From Sinotaia quadrata (Eukaryota; Mollusca; Gastropoda; Architaenioglossa; Viviparidae), in contig CM054181.1 in the NCBI GenBank assembly GCA_028829895.1, positions 13,111,001-13,175,000 of the forward strand: a stretch of DNA of 64,000 nt. The letters are read 5' to 3'. This document shows, in pieces, positions 32,308-43,483 of this stretch; position 1 is the stretch's first letter, and every line of letters starts with the position of its first letter. The notes beneath the pieces were generated by a model that saw only the letters and a program-made list of their open reading frames with translations, did no database searches and had not been told where the DNA came from. The position numbers and the translations under genes are program-made.

Positions 32308-33008
32308 CATTTATAATCGCTTTATGTTACTACTATAATTGATTGAATACCGTTAAAAAAAACCTTGAACAAATTTATAATCGCTTTATGTTACTACTAT
32401 AATTGATTGAATACCGTTAAAAAAAACCTTGAACAAATTTATAATCGCTTTATGTTACTACTATAATTGATTGAATACCGTTAAAAAAAACCTTGAACAA
32501 ATTTATAATCGCTTTATGTTACTACTATAATTGATTGAATACCGTTAAAAAAACTTTGAACAAATTTATAATCGCTTTATGTTACTACTATAATTGATTG
32601 AATACCGTTAAAAAAACTTTGAACAAATTTATAATCGCTTTATGTTACTACTATAATTGATTGAATACCGTTAAAAAAAACCTTGAACAAATTTATAATC
32701 GCTTTATGTTACTACTATAATTGATTGAATACCGTTAAAAAAAACCTTGAACAAATTTATAATCGCTTTATGTTACTACTATAATTGATTGAATACCGTT
32801 AAAAAAAACCTTGAACAAATTTATAATCGCTTTATGTTACTACTATAATTGATTGAATACCGTTAAAAAAAACCTTGAACAAATTTATAATCGCTTTATG
32901 TTACTACTATAATTGATTGAATACCGTTAAAAAAAACTTGAACAAAATGATTATGTTACTACTATAATTGATTGAATACCGTAAAAAAAAACTTGAACAA
33001 AATGTTTA
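32308..33008. repeat. 62-64-bp minisatellite, about eleven copies
   Basis: Unit contains TTTATAATCGCTTTATGTTA and ends in a variable A run before CCTTGAAC. Length differs between copies only in the A run, and the last two copies have lost the first part. Confidence 0.97.
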
Positions 33009-34205
33009 TGTTACTATAAATATATTTGATAGCCCACGAAGCAGACTATATTCATTGGCACGCGTTTTGCTTCCCAGCCATCGACATTTTGGAAATACTG
33101 ATTGACCGAATGAAAAAAAACTGCCTTTTAAAGATCGAAGATATGTGCGAAATCATTAGGGTTGTTGTGGGATGATTGGCGGAGCATATCTCATCTTCAC
33201 ATTTTTTTTAATAAAGTGAATACAACCCGCAGTACACCTACCTTGAAATAAAGACTACATTCCGCGAAGCTGGTAATTAATTAACTGCAGTCGTTCTCCA
33301 ATGATTACCACCAGGCATTTTCCAACTTCACATGGCCAAAATGTCCCCCCTCCACCCTTCTGTCACTCCCCACCCTATACAGGTGCGTTTTCCACAGAAA
33401 CTAAAGTCGTCTATGATTTATATGTTCCTACTTGTTCGAATTCCAGGTGTCACTAAAAAGAAGTCCTTGTCTTCATCAGCATTTTCCTTGGGAGACGGGA
33501 TGGGGTGGGGCGGGCAGGTCTTCCTTGGCGCAAATAGCAAGGTGCGCGAAATGAAAACTTGTTGTCAATTTATAAAGAGATCATTACTCAAAATCTTTTT
33601 CTTCACCATGAAAATATCACCTGCAGCAAAGCACGAGTCATACTGCGCAAGAAACCTCGCTAATTTATAAAATGGAAATAACTATCACCGTGTTCAAAAA
33701 ATAATTTATTATTTAAAATATTTTAAGTTTAAACAATTCATTTTTTCATTTATTTTCTTTCTTTAGTTCTAATATTTACACTTTCTATACCAAAATGAAT
33801 TGTTTCTAATTATTTATAATCTAATAATTAAAGCAATAAACAATGTTTCAGTTGTAAAAAATTCAAAAAATATTTCTGGATAATTTAATTGTAAAGGAAA
33901 AAAATAAACAATCAAGAATAAGAAGATAAAAATTATAATGAAGCGCTACTGACTCAATATAATGTTCGCATACATATACACATAAGTACAAACACGTAGA
34001 CAAACACATACACATAAAAGTATACATACACAAACACACGTGCGTAAACACAAACTAATCTTTACAGTAAATTCACACAAAGTTAATTTGTTTTAATTAT
34101 TTCATTTTATTTTGTACCTTGGTGGAGGCGAGTAGATTAACATTTTATTTTCTAGGCGGACTTCAATCTAATAGGCGCCCAGCGTAGGTAGGTAATTTAA
34201 AACTT
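33009..34205. other. Intergenic, no gene seen
   Basis: A plus frame at 33332-33670 has no domain, codon bias or splice context. The rest is AT-rich. Confidence 0.45.
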
Positions 34206-34210
34206 CAATA

Positions 34211-35560
34211 ATGATCATTTATGTCGGGGTGGTGGGTTTCTGGGAGATCTTGCGCTTTCAAAATGGTGGAAATTTATTGGGAAATGGATTGGAGAGCACA
34301 CTTGCAGTAGTTTCACTGTCAAACAGAACTGTTCAAAGGAGAATCAGTGACATGGCCATTGACGTCATGGATCAAATTGTGCAGGAGGTCAAATCTGCAT
34401 CGCGTGACTTATTTTCAATTCCACTTGATGAATCGACTGGTGTGGCATCATGTTCCCAGTTGCTGGTGCTTACAAGATATGTTCACTCAGGTTCATTTAA
34501 GGCCAAGGCCTCAGATATTTTGGAAAAGTTTCATCTTTCTTTGAATCAGAAAATCTTTTATGAGATAATGTCTGTGTGTGCTGTATAGATGGAGCTCAAG
34601 CTAAGTTGGGGACAAAATCTGCATTTCAAGTTAGTGTGAAAAAGCTAGCTCCAAAAGTGAAAGGCATTCATTGTACGATCCAGCGTCAGGTACCGTCTTC
34701 AAAAACACTTCCATCTCCCCTAGGGAAGGTTTTGGATCAAACAATTCAAATTGTGAAATTTTGTCAAAGGAGGAGTTCCCACTCGTGACTTTACAAGCAG
34801 TTATGTATTGACATGGAGAGGCGATCACTTGCTTCTTTTCCACACAAATGTTCGATGGCTTTTAAGAGAATGTGTAACTGAGCGAGTATTTGAGCTTAGA
34901 GTTGAGCTCAAATTGCTTTTTGAGTTTCAGGATAAGATGGAATTTTTTGCATTGTTGGATGATGAGGAATGGATCACGTGCCTTGCCTATTTGGTTGGCA
35001 TTCTTGTGCAGTTGAATAAACTGAATCTTCAGATGCAAGGAAGGAATGCAAACATAAAAATTCCTTGATTCCTTGAATGCTTTCATGAGCAAGCTGAGCA
35101 CTTGAAAGAGAAAGTTCAAGATAAAAAAATGTTATAATGTTTGAGAAACTGTCATCAGTTTGTTTTTTGTTGTTGGTGGTGATGACCAAGTACCTCCAGA
35201 ATTTGCAAAATAATGAAATTTTGCAGCATTTGACCGCACTGGAAAGCGAATTCAGCCGATATTTTCCAAGCTGGTGATGAACAGTTGGATATAGTGCGAA
35301 ATCAGTTCAAACTGTCAGTTAAAAAGGTTCCTGGTGATTGTCAAGATGAAATACTGGAACCGAAGACTGATTTGGGAGCAAGAGATATATTCGATGAGAA
35401 ACCAATCGCAGAATTTTGGCCTAGATGTGAGATTCCTCCCCAAAAGTGACAGAAAGAGCTGTCCATGCATTGACCCCATTTGTGTTGATATATATATTTG
35501 TGTCTCAGGCTTTTCAACTGTCGCAAGTGAAAACGAAGCGATGACGTAGACTGATAAAAA
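34211..35560 (+). pseudogene. Degenerate hAT transposase (ZBED5/FAM200/GTF2IRD2-like), catalytic half
   Basis: Several frames line up as one broken protein. 34211-34588 codes LSNRTVQRRISDMAIDVMDQ and SIPLDESTGVASCSQLLVLT; the LDEST acidic motif is the hAT catalytic region. 34590-34790 codes DGAQAKLGTKSAFQVSVKKL and KGIHCTIQRQ; 34808-35068 codes LLLFHTNVRWLLRECVTERV and LAYLVGILVQLNKLNLQMQG. About 35330-35555, in two frames, recalls the hAT C-terminal dimer region (AEFWPRCEI; CVSGFSTVASENEAMT). At least four frame breaks make it inactive. No inverted repeats or target duplication were found by eye. Confidence 0.88.
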
Positions 35561-36390
35561 CATGACCAGCGTTGTGCCCTTTCAAGCACTCCTCCATGTA
35601 TCCAAGAATTGGCGAAGAAAAAATAATCACAGGTTTCTTATTGACTGTAATCTTCATCTGAATAAACTTAATTACAATACTCTGGCATTCTATTGAACAT
35701 TTTGTTTATTGAAATAAGCTTCAGTTTAGCCTGTAATTGGTTATGAATATAAAAAAAAAACTACTTTTATTTAAGTTATAAAATCCATCAACATTTTCCA
35801 TTGCTATAAAATTTGTAAAACTTCACTATAACAATAATCAAATTAATCTAGAATAAAATAAAAGATTTTCAATATTATATACATATTATTTGGAATGTAC
35901 CTTTTGAGTCAGACAATTTTAGAAATGGGGGAATGACATTCTTACATAAGGTGAAGAGGGTGAATGGGGCGAAAAAAAGAAAACGATTGAGGACCGCTAA
36001 GTGGAAGAGTGCCAAAACGACCAATGTGAGATAACTCGGCGTTATTTGTATGCTCTACACTGTACGAACAGCTTGTCTCCCTTTGTCCGAGACTGCGCAA
36101 GAGGTATTTCAAAAATTCTTCGTTGTTTGGGACGATGGCAGCTTTCTATGCGCTTGTTGCTGCTGAGCAGCAAACAGTTCGCCAGTTTGTCTGACCTACT
36201 TGACACAAGTGAGAAGCTATAAATAAACATTTGCACTTTTCAAACTAATTGTTGGGCATTTCGTCTGAGTGTCACAAAGTACGTGGATCGACAATTGACA
36301 CTTATATATATTAAAATCAACGTATTGCAGATCAGCCTGATCAATGTTTGTTCAGGAACGTTACTGTTCTTGTCTCTATGAACCTGAGAC
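35561..36390. other. Intergenic, no gene seen
   Basis: AT-rich then mixed DNA. The small frame at 36001-36222 has no recognisable motif. Confidence 0.4.
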
Positions 36391-36391
36391 G

Positions 36392-36640
36392 CCACTTAGT
36401 TAATGAAAATGATTATTAATTAATCTTTCATAACTAATTACAAGTGATGAAAATCTTAATTTATTTTATTAATGATCCTCCAGCAGACACCACTCGTCTC
36501 TCTCACTTGGCGGATATATGGCACTGTAAATGTTTTCACTCTTCCACAATATTAAGGATAAATATTTACTCTCACACAATGTTCTGTAGGTGGAAAACTT
36601 CTTACTAAAGGAGGAGACAAATCCGTCTTTAATCTCTATT
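36392..36640 (-). repeat. Dispersed 247-bp element, copy 2 (reverse)
   Basis: On the minus strand it reads AGATTAAAGACGGATTTGTC at the start and ACTAAGTGGCG at the end. It is the most complete copy and collinear with 25650-25898. Confidence 0.88.
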
Positions 36641-39350
36641 TAGCGAGTCCTCTCCACCCACTTTCTTCTCCAACATACGATTATATCGGTATGCGTAAAT
36701 TCAATAAATTTAACAGTAAATTTAGTAAATGAACAGTCAAATATACAAATGACAATTTATGTCGAGAAGATGTACTGACATAGATCAGAAGTAGAATACC
36801 ACAGATCAGTGAGGCCTTAACTCAAGCAAATAACAAAAGAAAATGGAAAAACCGGGGTGGGGGGTGGGGATGGAGAAGCATGCTGTCTGAAAAACCAAAT
36901 CAGAATGACAGCATGTAAGATTCTAAAATGTCCCCACACTCTCCCATATCTCGTCTTCTCAACTTATATTGTCCTGTAATAGAATTCATTAGTCCCATGT
37001 ATACACATGGGCATAAAATCTAACATAATCAAACTGATTAACTTTCTCCACTAGGAACAATGTCATATGCTCAACAATGTAATATACAAAATCTCTTTAC
37101 TTACAAGTCATAGAAACACTAGTTCAAAATACACAAAACATCCCTAATTACAAAACAATAAAATCAATAGTTCTAATTACATGAGAGAAATATTTCTAAG
37201 TCTAATTTCCTGTATTTTCTCTCTATCAGACAAATAGCTCAACAAGAGCTTTCAGTTCAGCCTTAAGACTGGACTGGACAGAAAAATCAAAATGACTAGA
37301 AACAAGAATTTTTCTAACAGGTCACTATCTGCCTGACTGCTATTGGTCATTTGGTGGTTGAACAGCATTGGTTGGTCATAATTGGTCTGTCTTCCTAGAA
37401 ATGGATAGCATCATTTGGTAAGCCATTTTATTACTAACAGGCTTAGAGTTGATTTGCTCACTTCAGTAAAACTTTTATTATGGATTCGTGGAGAATGCAC
37501 CAGCACCTTTTAATAATAATGTTACAGGCATAGAACAGTTATCTGTTTGGGGGAGGGGTACTATGATTTTCCACTACGTGTTATTCTTAATGTGCAGTGC
37601 ATGAGGTCTACCTTTAAACTCTCCACATAAATATTAGTGACATAAATATAATAATTACCTCATATACATGTGTGGGCAACGTTCCTCCACCACAATACCT
37701 AAATGAATATATCCAATGCATATATGCATAATCATAACTACTATATATGTATATATAATTCAAATGACAAAGTTCCACCTGACTGACCTTTCTCTGCAAA
37801 AAAAGACCTTTTAGTAATTTCATTTTAAATAACTAAAAAGTAAATCCCGGCAATCTACAGGTCTACGACGTCACGGCAAATCTAATTATACCTATAAATA
37901 AATTGCGGGAATTGCCAAATAAACGCATATTTCACTTCGCAGAAGACATCCGGATGATTCACTCGCACGCAGCACAAAGCATTATTACACTCTAGTTCTA
38001 CTCAGCGAAAACCAATACAACTGGGCATGACAAAGCATCAATACAACAACACCTTTTGCACACGATTTCTACAACTGCAACAAAAGACACAGCAACACCT
38101 GTAATGAAATTCACAGTTGAGTTGAGAGCAAAAAATAAATTTACTCATTGCACAAGTCGACTTTTAAAAAAGTCTCTTGAAAGGGATTATGTAACGATAG
38201 GATGGCTTCAGTGAAGGCCAAGGCTGCACGAAATGACCCAGTTCTTGAGAGACTTCAGCACTGAATACACAACAGATATCTCTAGCAGTGATGCAGAGCC
38301 GGACCTAAAAAAAAGAAATTCCCACAACATTATGACGACAGAGCCACTAATTCATACACGGAAGAATGCTAGTCAGTGATTACCATTAGGCAAACGCCCG
38401 AAAGTCTACTGCCTCTATCTCCCACCACCGCCACACAGATGGACCCAGCGTCACACTCTGTCTACTTCTCAGACAGGATGGGAAACGCTCATAAACAACT
38501 CTCATCAAGTCTAGATATAGATTCACACTAACAGAAAACACCAACACATAATAGACGGAAACCCAGATGATCGAAACCATAAAGAAGCACAGAACTCTAC
38601 AAACAAATGTTCCCCTGTACGCTAGAACATGCAACTGAAGCATGCAATTAATCAACATCAATCAACATCAAACAGACCAGCAGCACACAAAAACAATCAC
38701 CCAAAGCAGAACAACTACCTTATGAACTAAACAGAAGACTACAATCAACCAGTGGGAATAAAAGCATTAATATAAAACAAGCCATCACCACAGGCACACA
38801 AACTCACAAGAAAACAAGATGCAGACCGCCCAAATGGGTAGTACTTCATCAAAAGCCAGCCGCCCTCAGTTAGTCAAGCAAGTTTTGTACTGTGACCAGA
38901 ACTGACCACACACACACTCAAGCAACAACGCAATGAACTGTCTCCATCGGGATTCTTGTGATGGCTCTTTGATACTACAAGCAACTCTCACAGTGAGTAG
39001 TTTTTATTATCCAGTGAGTGTGATTTACAAGAATGAGACCAGCCAATATGTTGAGATCTAAAAGTTTACTTGCTGTAAAGAAATCTACTGTCTAATCACT
39101 TTGAATTTCGAGCGGCAAAAAGAAGTCCAGTCTTGAAAGGCAACCCTTAGCTTCATGGTAAGTTAAATTGACTGGTTGAGAGAGACTGGACTTAGAAATA
39201 TTTCATGCATTTTCACTATTGATATGATATACACGTTTTATGTAGAGATATACTATGTGAGTTGACTTTTATTTCTACAAATTTTTGAACTAAGATTCTC
39301 ACATATAGTTTGCTAAACACTTGACATTGTTTTGATATGCTGTATTTATT
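36641..39350. other. Intergenic, no gene seen
   Basis: No supported gene. It contains a G-rich patch (GGGGTGGGGGGTGGGG) at about 36854-36870. The minus frame at 38386-38661 lacks motifs. Confidence 0.45.
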
Positions 39351-39352
39351 AT

Positions 39353-39421
<69 letters not shown>
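39353..39421. repeat. (TG)n microsatellite
   Basis: About 34 uninterrupted TG units. Confidence 0.97.
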
Positions 39422-39423
<2 letters not shown>

Positions 39424-39521
39424 CAGGCTAATTAATACTTTTTCAGGAAACTGTAGGTTGAGACTGGAATATAAGAAAGAATGGAGTTATAAAAGCAATA
39501 CACTGGAAGCTTAGCATTGAT

Positions 39522-39958
39522 CGTATTTTCAGACAGGTGGCATTTTCTGTTTTTATTTCAATGTTTGATTTGAAACTCCTGGTTTACTGCTATGACTGAC
39601 CATGGTATTGTATTTTCAGAGACAGGTGGCATTTTCTGTTTTCATTTCAATGTTTGATTTGAAACTCCTGGTTTACTGCTATGACTGACCATGGTATTGT
39701 ATTTTCAGAGACAGGTGGCATTTTCTGTTTTCATTTCAATGTTTGATTTGAAACTCCTGGTTTACTGCTATGACTGACCATGGTATTGTATTTTCAGACA
39801 GGTGGCATTTTCTGTTTTCATTTCAATGTTTGATTTGAAACTCCTGGTTTACTGCTATGACTGACCATGGTATTGTATTTTCAGACAGGTGGCATTTTCT
39901 GTTTTCATTTCAATGTTTGATTTGAAACTCCTGGTTTACTGCTATGACTGACCATGGT
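39522..39958. repeat. Minisatellite of 85-90 bp, five copies
   Basis: Each unit has GTATTTTCAG, GGTGGCATTTTCTG and GACTGACCATGG. Units differ by presence of an extra AG pair after TTTTCAG. Confidence 0.96.
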
Positions 39959-40464
39959 AAAGATGGGAAGAAGCGTGTAAGTGTAAGAACACACTATACT
40001 CTACTGATGTGTGGCTTGACTGTCTGAACAATTACTAGTGTAGAGAAGTTGGACATCGCTACATTTATTGTTTTGTTTGAAGGAGATGACATGACAGGGG
40101 AACAGTGTTTTTCAATGTGCCAGTCAGGCATGTAGAGCTGATGTAATAACTGCTGACAATAACTAGTGGACTATTGAGACAGCAGTTAAACAACCTTATG
40201 TAAAACTACTATCATTTATTTTTAATAACTCCATTTCCGTTTTCTGATAAGACTATTGTGTGATTTGTGTTGATAGAACTATTGAATTGTATGTTAGTAT
40301 AAGACTGTGAAGCATAGGAATTATGCAATATCGATGTCAAGTTATCTATTTCATTGTATTTATCATATTTATATTTGATTGTTGATTTAATAAATTTAAT
40401 TTTATTGACCTTCTTATGCATATAACTTTATGTTGGAGAAGAAAGTGGATGGATGGGGGCTTGC

Positions 40465-40625
40465 TTGAATATAGATTAAAGACGGATTTGTCTTCTCCTT
40501 TAGTAAGAAGTTTTCCACTCAAACATTGTGACCGTAAATGTTGTTATAAGTTGTGGAAGAGAGAAAACGTTTACAGCGCCCGTATATCCGCCAAATGAGA
40601 GAGATTCTCATCACTTGTAACTAGT
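40465..40625 (+). repeat. Dispersed 247-bp element, copy 3 (5' part, internal deletion)
   Basis: Starts ATAGATTAAAGACGGATTTG and is collinear with copy 2 to CCGCCAAATGAGAGAG. It then skips about 45 bp to GATTCTCATCACTTGTAACT, after which similarity stops. The 40416-40598 frame lies inside it and is not a gene. Confidence 0.85.
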
Positions 40626-40918
40626 TATATGAATTAGTCTATACTGTCAACTTGTTATAATTAGGAGATAACTCTATTCAGTTTCAAGAGCAAAGTTTGT
40701 ATTCTGTATAACAGAATCAAAACAAACCTATAACGCATGGCTGAGAAAGTCCCATGTAAAAAAACATTCTCATTGTACGATGCAGTAAAAAATGTGTTAG
40801 ACACAATGACATTTTAAAAGTAAAACATCTGTGTTTAAACCGATGTAAAACACTCATTATAAGCAAGCGTTGACTTTTATTTTACATATACGAATCTGTC
40901 CATCAAATATGTTATAAA

Positions 40919-40981
40919 GAGAGGGGGGGGGGTGAGGGAGAAGAGGATTATGAGGAGGAAGTGGGGCGGGGGGGGGGAGAG
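40919..40981. repeat. G-rich tract with four or more long G runs
   Basis: Two runs of ten or so G near the ends and shorter GGG and GGGG runs between them, separated by A/T/GA-rich spacers. A G-quadruplex on the plus strand is possible. Confidence 0.85.
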
Positions 40982-41067
40982 GTAAAGAATTTCTGACATC
41001 ACAATATTTAATAAGAAATTATATGTAATTTCGTTTTGTTTTGTTCACCTGACGAAATAGTCAATAA

Positions 41068-41284
41068 GGATGATTTTATATGACTGCTGTATATTGCAAT
41101 TAGTATTTAATATAATTTTATATGACTGCTGTATATTGCAATTAGTATTTAATATAATTTTATATGACTGCTGTATATTGCAGTTAGTATTTAATATAAT
41201 TTTATATGACTTCTGTATATTACAATTAGTATTCAATATAATTTTATATGTAGGCAGTATATTGCAATTAGTATTCAATATAAT
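41068..41284. repeat. 42-bp minisatellite, five copies
   Basis: ATATGACTGCTGTATATTGC repeats every 42 bp. Since 42 is a multiple of 3, both strands stay open (14-residue peptide repeats); no gene is implied. Confidence 0.95.
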
Positions 41285-43110
41285 CTCCGTCACACCAACA
41301 TATTTGAAACTTTTGACAGGTACATGCTAAACAAGGTTATTTTAAAACAAGGATTTTGCCTATTGTTATCATTATAAAGAATCTTGTAGTATAATAGAGA
41401 TTTGGAGTTAGTGTAATATAATAGTATAATAGAGAATTATAAAGAACCCCAAAAATAAGTTAAGCTCTTAGGATAAAATTCCGATTTTGTCTTCCGTTAC
41501 CTGTTAGAACAATCACTCCATCAACGGTTGTTAAATTAACAATAGTATTTTCTTTCCAAGATCTCAAATAATGATTTCTATTTTTATTGGAAGAGAATTA
41601 TAAAATGACTAATATAATTAGAATGTTTTCCTGACTTAACTTGCTAAAGTTTGCGGCCAGAATTTTTACAACGGCAAGTAATAATTGCAGTTCTGGACAG
41701 CAAACATATTCTGTTTATCTATTAGAATTTAACAATCTTTTTCTTTAACATCTATAAATACTTAAATAGTTACATGAAAATATACATTTGTAATCGTTAA
41801 AAATTGTGCATTTCGAACACTCTGAGTATGTTTGCTTAAAATAATCTGTAGTAAGACTTAATTTGTGGAGTTATAATAATACTACTTTTTTTAAATAAAA
41901 CATATCGCCATATAATATCTACTAGAGCTAAATTTACAAGAAGAATAACAAAACATAGTGTAAACTGAGCAAGTCCTTTGTCTAGTAGCTTTATATCTTG
42001 GGATACTGAAATCCAGTAAACATACCTGTAAGGTACTTTTGGCAAAATGCATTTACAGCACAAGCTACTTACTATTGGTGCACAATTCTAAGGCCCAAAA
42101 TTCATAACCCCATTTGATGAGTTGTTTGACGGCAATATATCTACAACCGATCAGAGAAGAAAAATAAACACACATACACGCACGCACACGCAAACATACA
42201 CGCACGCATACACACGCACACATACACTTGATTAAAATAAAAAAAATAATAGGCCTATTGTAGTTTTCTTAAATGATTAGTGAATGATTTCACAGTGAGG
42301 TGGTCACTCTACAATGTGCGTCTTTTGCCTCATTTGATACAAAATACAAATACTATATAAAACACATTGAAAAGTAAAATTAACATGGTCAAAACTACAG
42401 GTCCCAGGTGGTGTGCTGAATTGTAACGAAACAGGAAGAGAAACAGAAATTTGTAGAGTTACTGAGAAATATAGAAATAGCTAGTGGGAATCCCCGAAAA
42501 CATAGAGCGTTTTTCCACTCAGCTAAACTTAGCTGTGCATTTGACTTTATTTGATGGAAACAGTCCGCTGTAAACAGACCATTTCGCCTGCGCTCTAAGT
42601 TGTAAGTAAGTAAATAAGTAATCTGCAAGTATTATTTCTAAGCTGTTGTTTCATTAATATTATACTATGCTACAAAGATTATGTTTTTCCCTCTTTATGT
42701 TTCTTAAAGAAACCCAGGAAATACATGAATAAATACATTTGATTTTTTAAAAAAAATAGTCTAAGTACTGATTCAGTCTTATCCATAATTAATTAGTAAT
42801 AAACAAAAATTGCAGTCCTTTTATGGATGCATTTAAAATAAACAAATAAATAACCGTATTTCCCTGACTTCTGATATAAACAGTGATTCACAGGCATACT
42901 CATTAAATAAACAAAACATCACGACAGCCCTTCTATTCTGGTTATGTCTTTCCATGACTGTGTTTCATTCTCATCTTTTACATAATGTTTCAGATTCAGT
43001 CTGGACCAGTCCACTTTCGTTTTAGTTGAGTGTAGCTTGAAGTGTGAGCAAATCTGCCAGGGAACACACGTACAGGAAAGTTACAATTAAATTACGTTCA
43101 AGAAGAACAA
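41285..43110. other. Intergenic, no gene seen
   Basis: AT-rich with no motif-bearing frame. A CA/CG-rich patch lies at about 42168-42228. Confidence 0.45.
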
Positions 43111-43120
43111 CAAAAAATAT

Positions 43121-43483
43121 ATGTTTTATTTTTTTAAAAAAAATAGAGGGGAAAAAGAAAGAAAAAGAAAACCCCATTTCGATCACAGATTAAAGAAAGT
43201 GTACATTTTAGATTCAAAGTCAACAGATCGAGATGTGCGTAGACCAAAACGAAAGTCGACTCAGAACCTGCCTAGGCTCCCCGCAATGCAAGCCAAAAGT
43301 GGAGGTTTATGATTGGCGCCCAACTACACAACGATGTTCAACAGCTGTCAGGAGCGTGCAAATGAACGATGAAGGGGCACGGCTAGCCACTTTCATGATG
43401 TGCGACCCCCCTCCCGGTGTGTGGCTGTTACTTGTTGCACAAAATGGGTTTTACTTTCTGCAGGACGGTTCTAGCAAGCTGAA
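43121..43483 (+). CDS. Gene C first visible exon, first half of BIR1, frame uncertain upstream
   Basis: The BIR1 start (MNDEGARLATF, PPPGVWLLLVAQNGFYF) is in the frame that opens at ATG 43233. Just upstream, the frame from 43121 reads KSTDRDVRRPKRKSTQNLPR, which looks more like the Lys/Arg/Ser-rich region before BIR1 in gene B; it stops at about 43312 after overlapping. A one-base shift near 43290-43310, or an unseen intron, could explain this. Donor GTAAGT at 43484, phase 2. Confidence 0.65.

Noticed and set aside
33332..33670. 112-codon plus frame
   Set aside because: No motif, no repeat relation, no splice context; probably chance.
41045..41330. Open frames on both strands at 41.1 kb
   Set aside because: The 42-bp unit is a multiple of three, so both strands stay open by periodicity. 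The same holds for arrays at 27190, 30371, 45425 and 51712.
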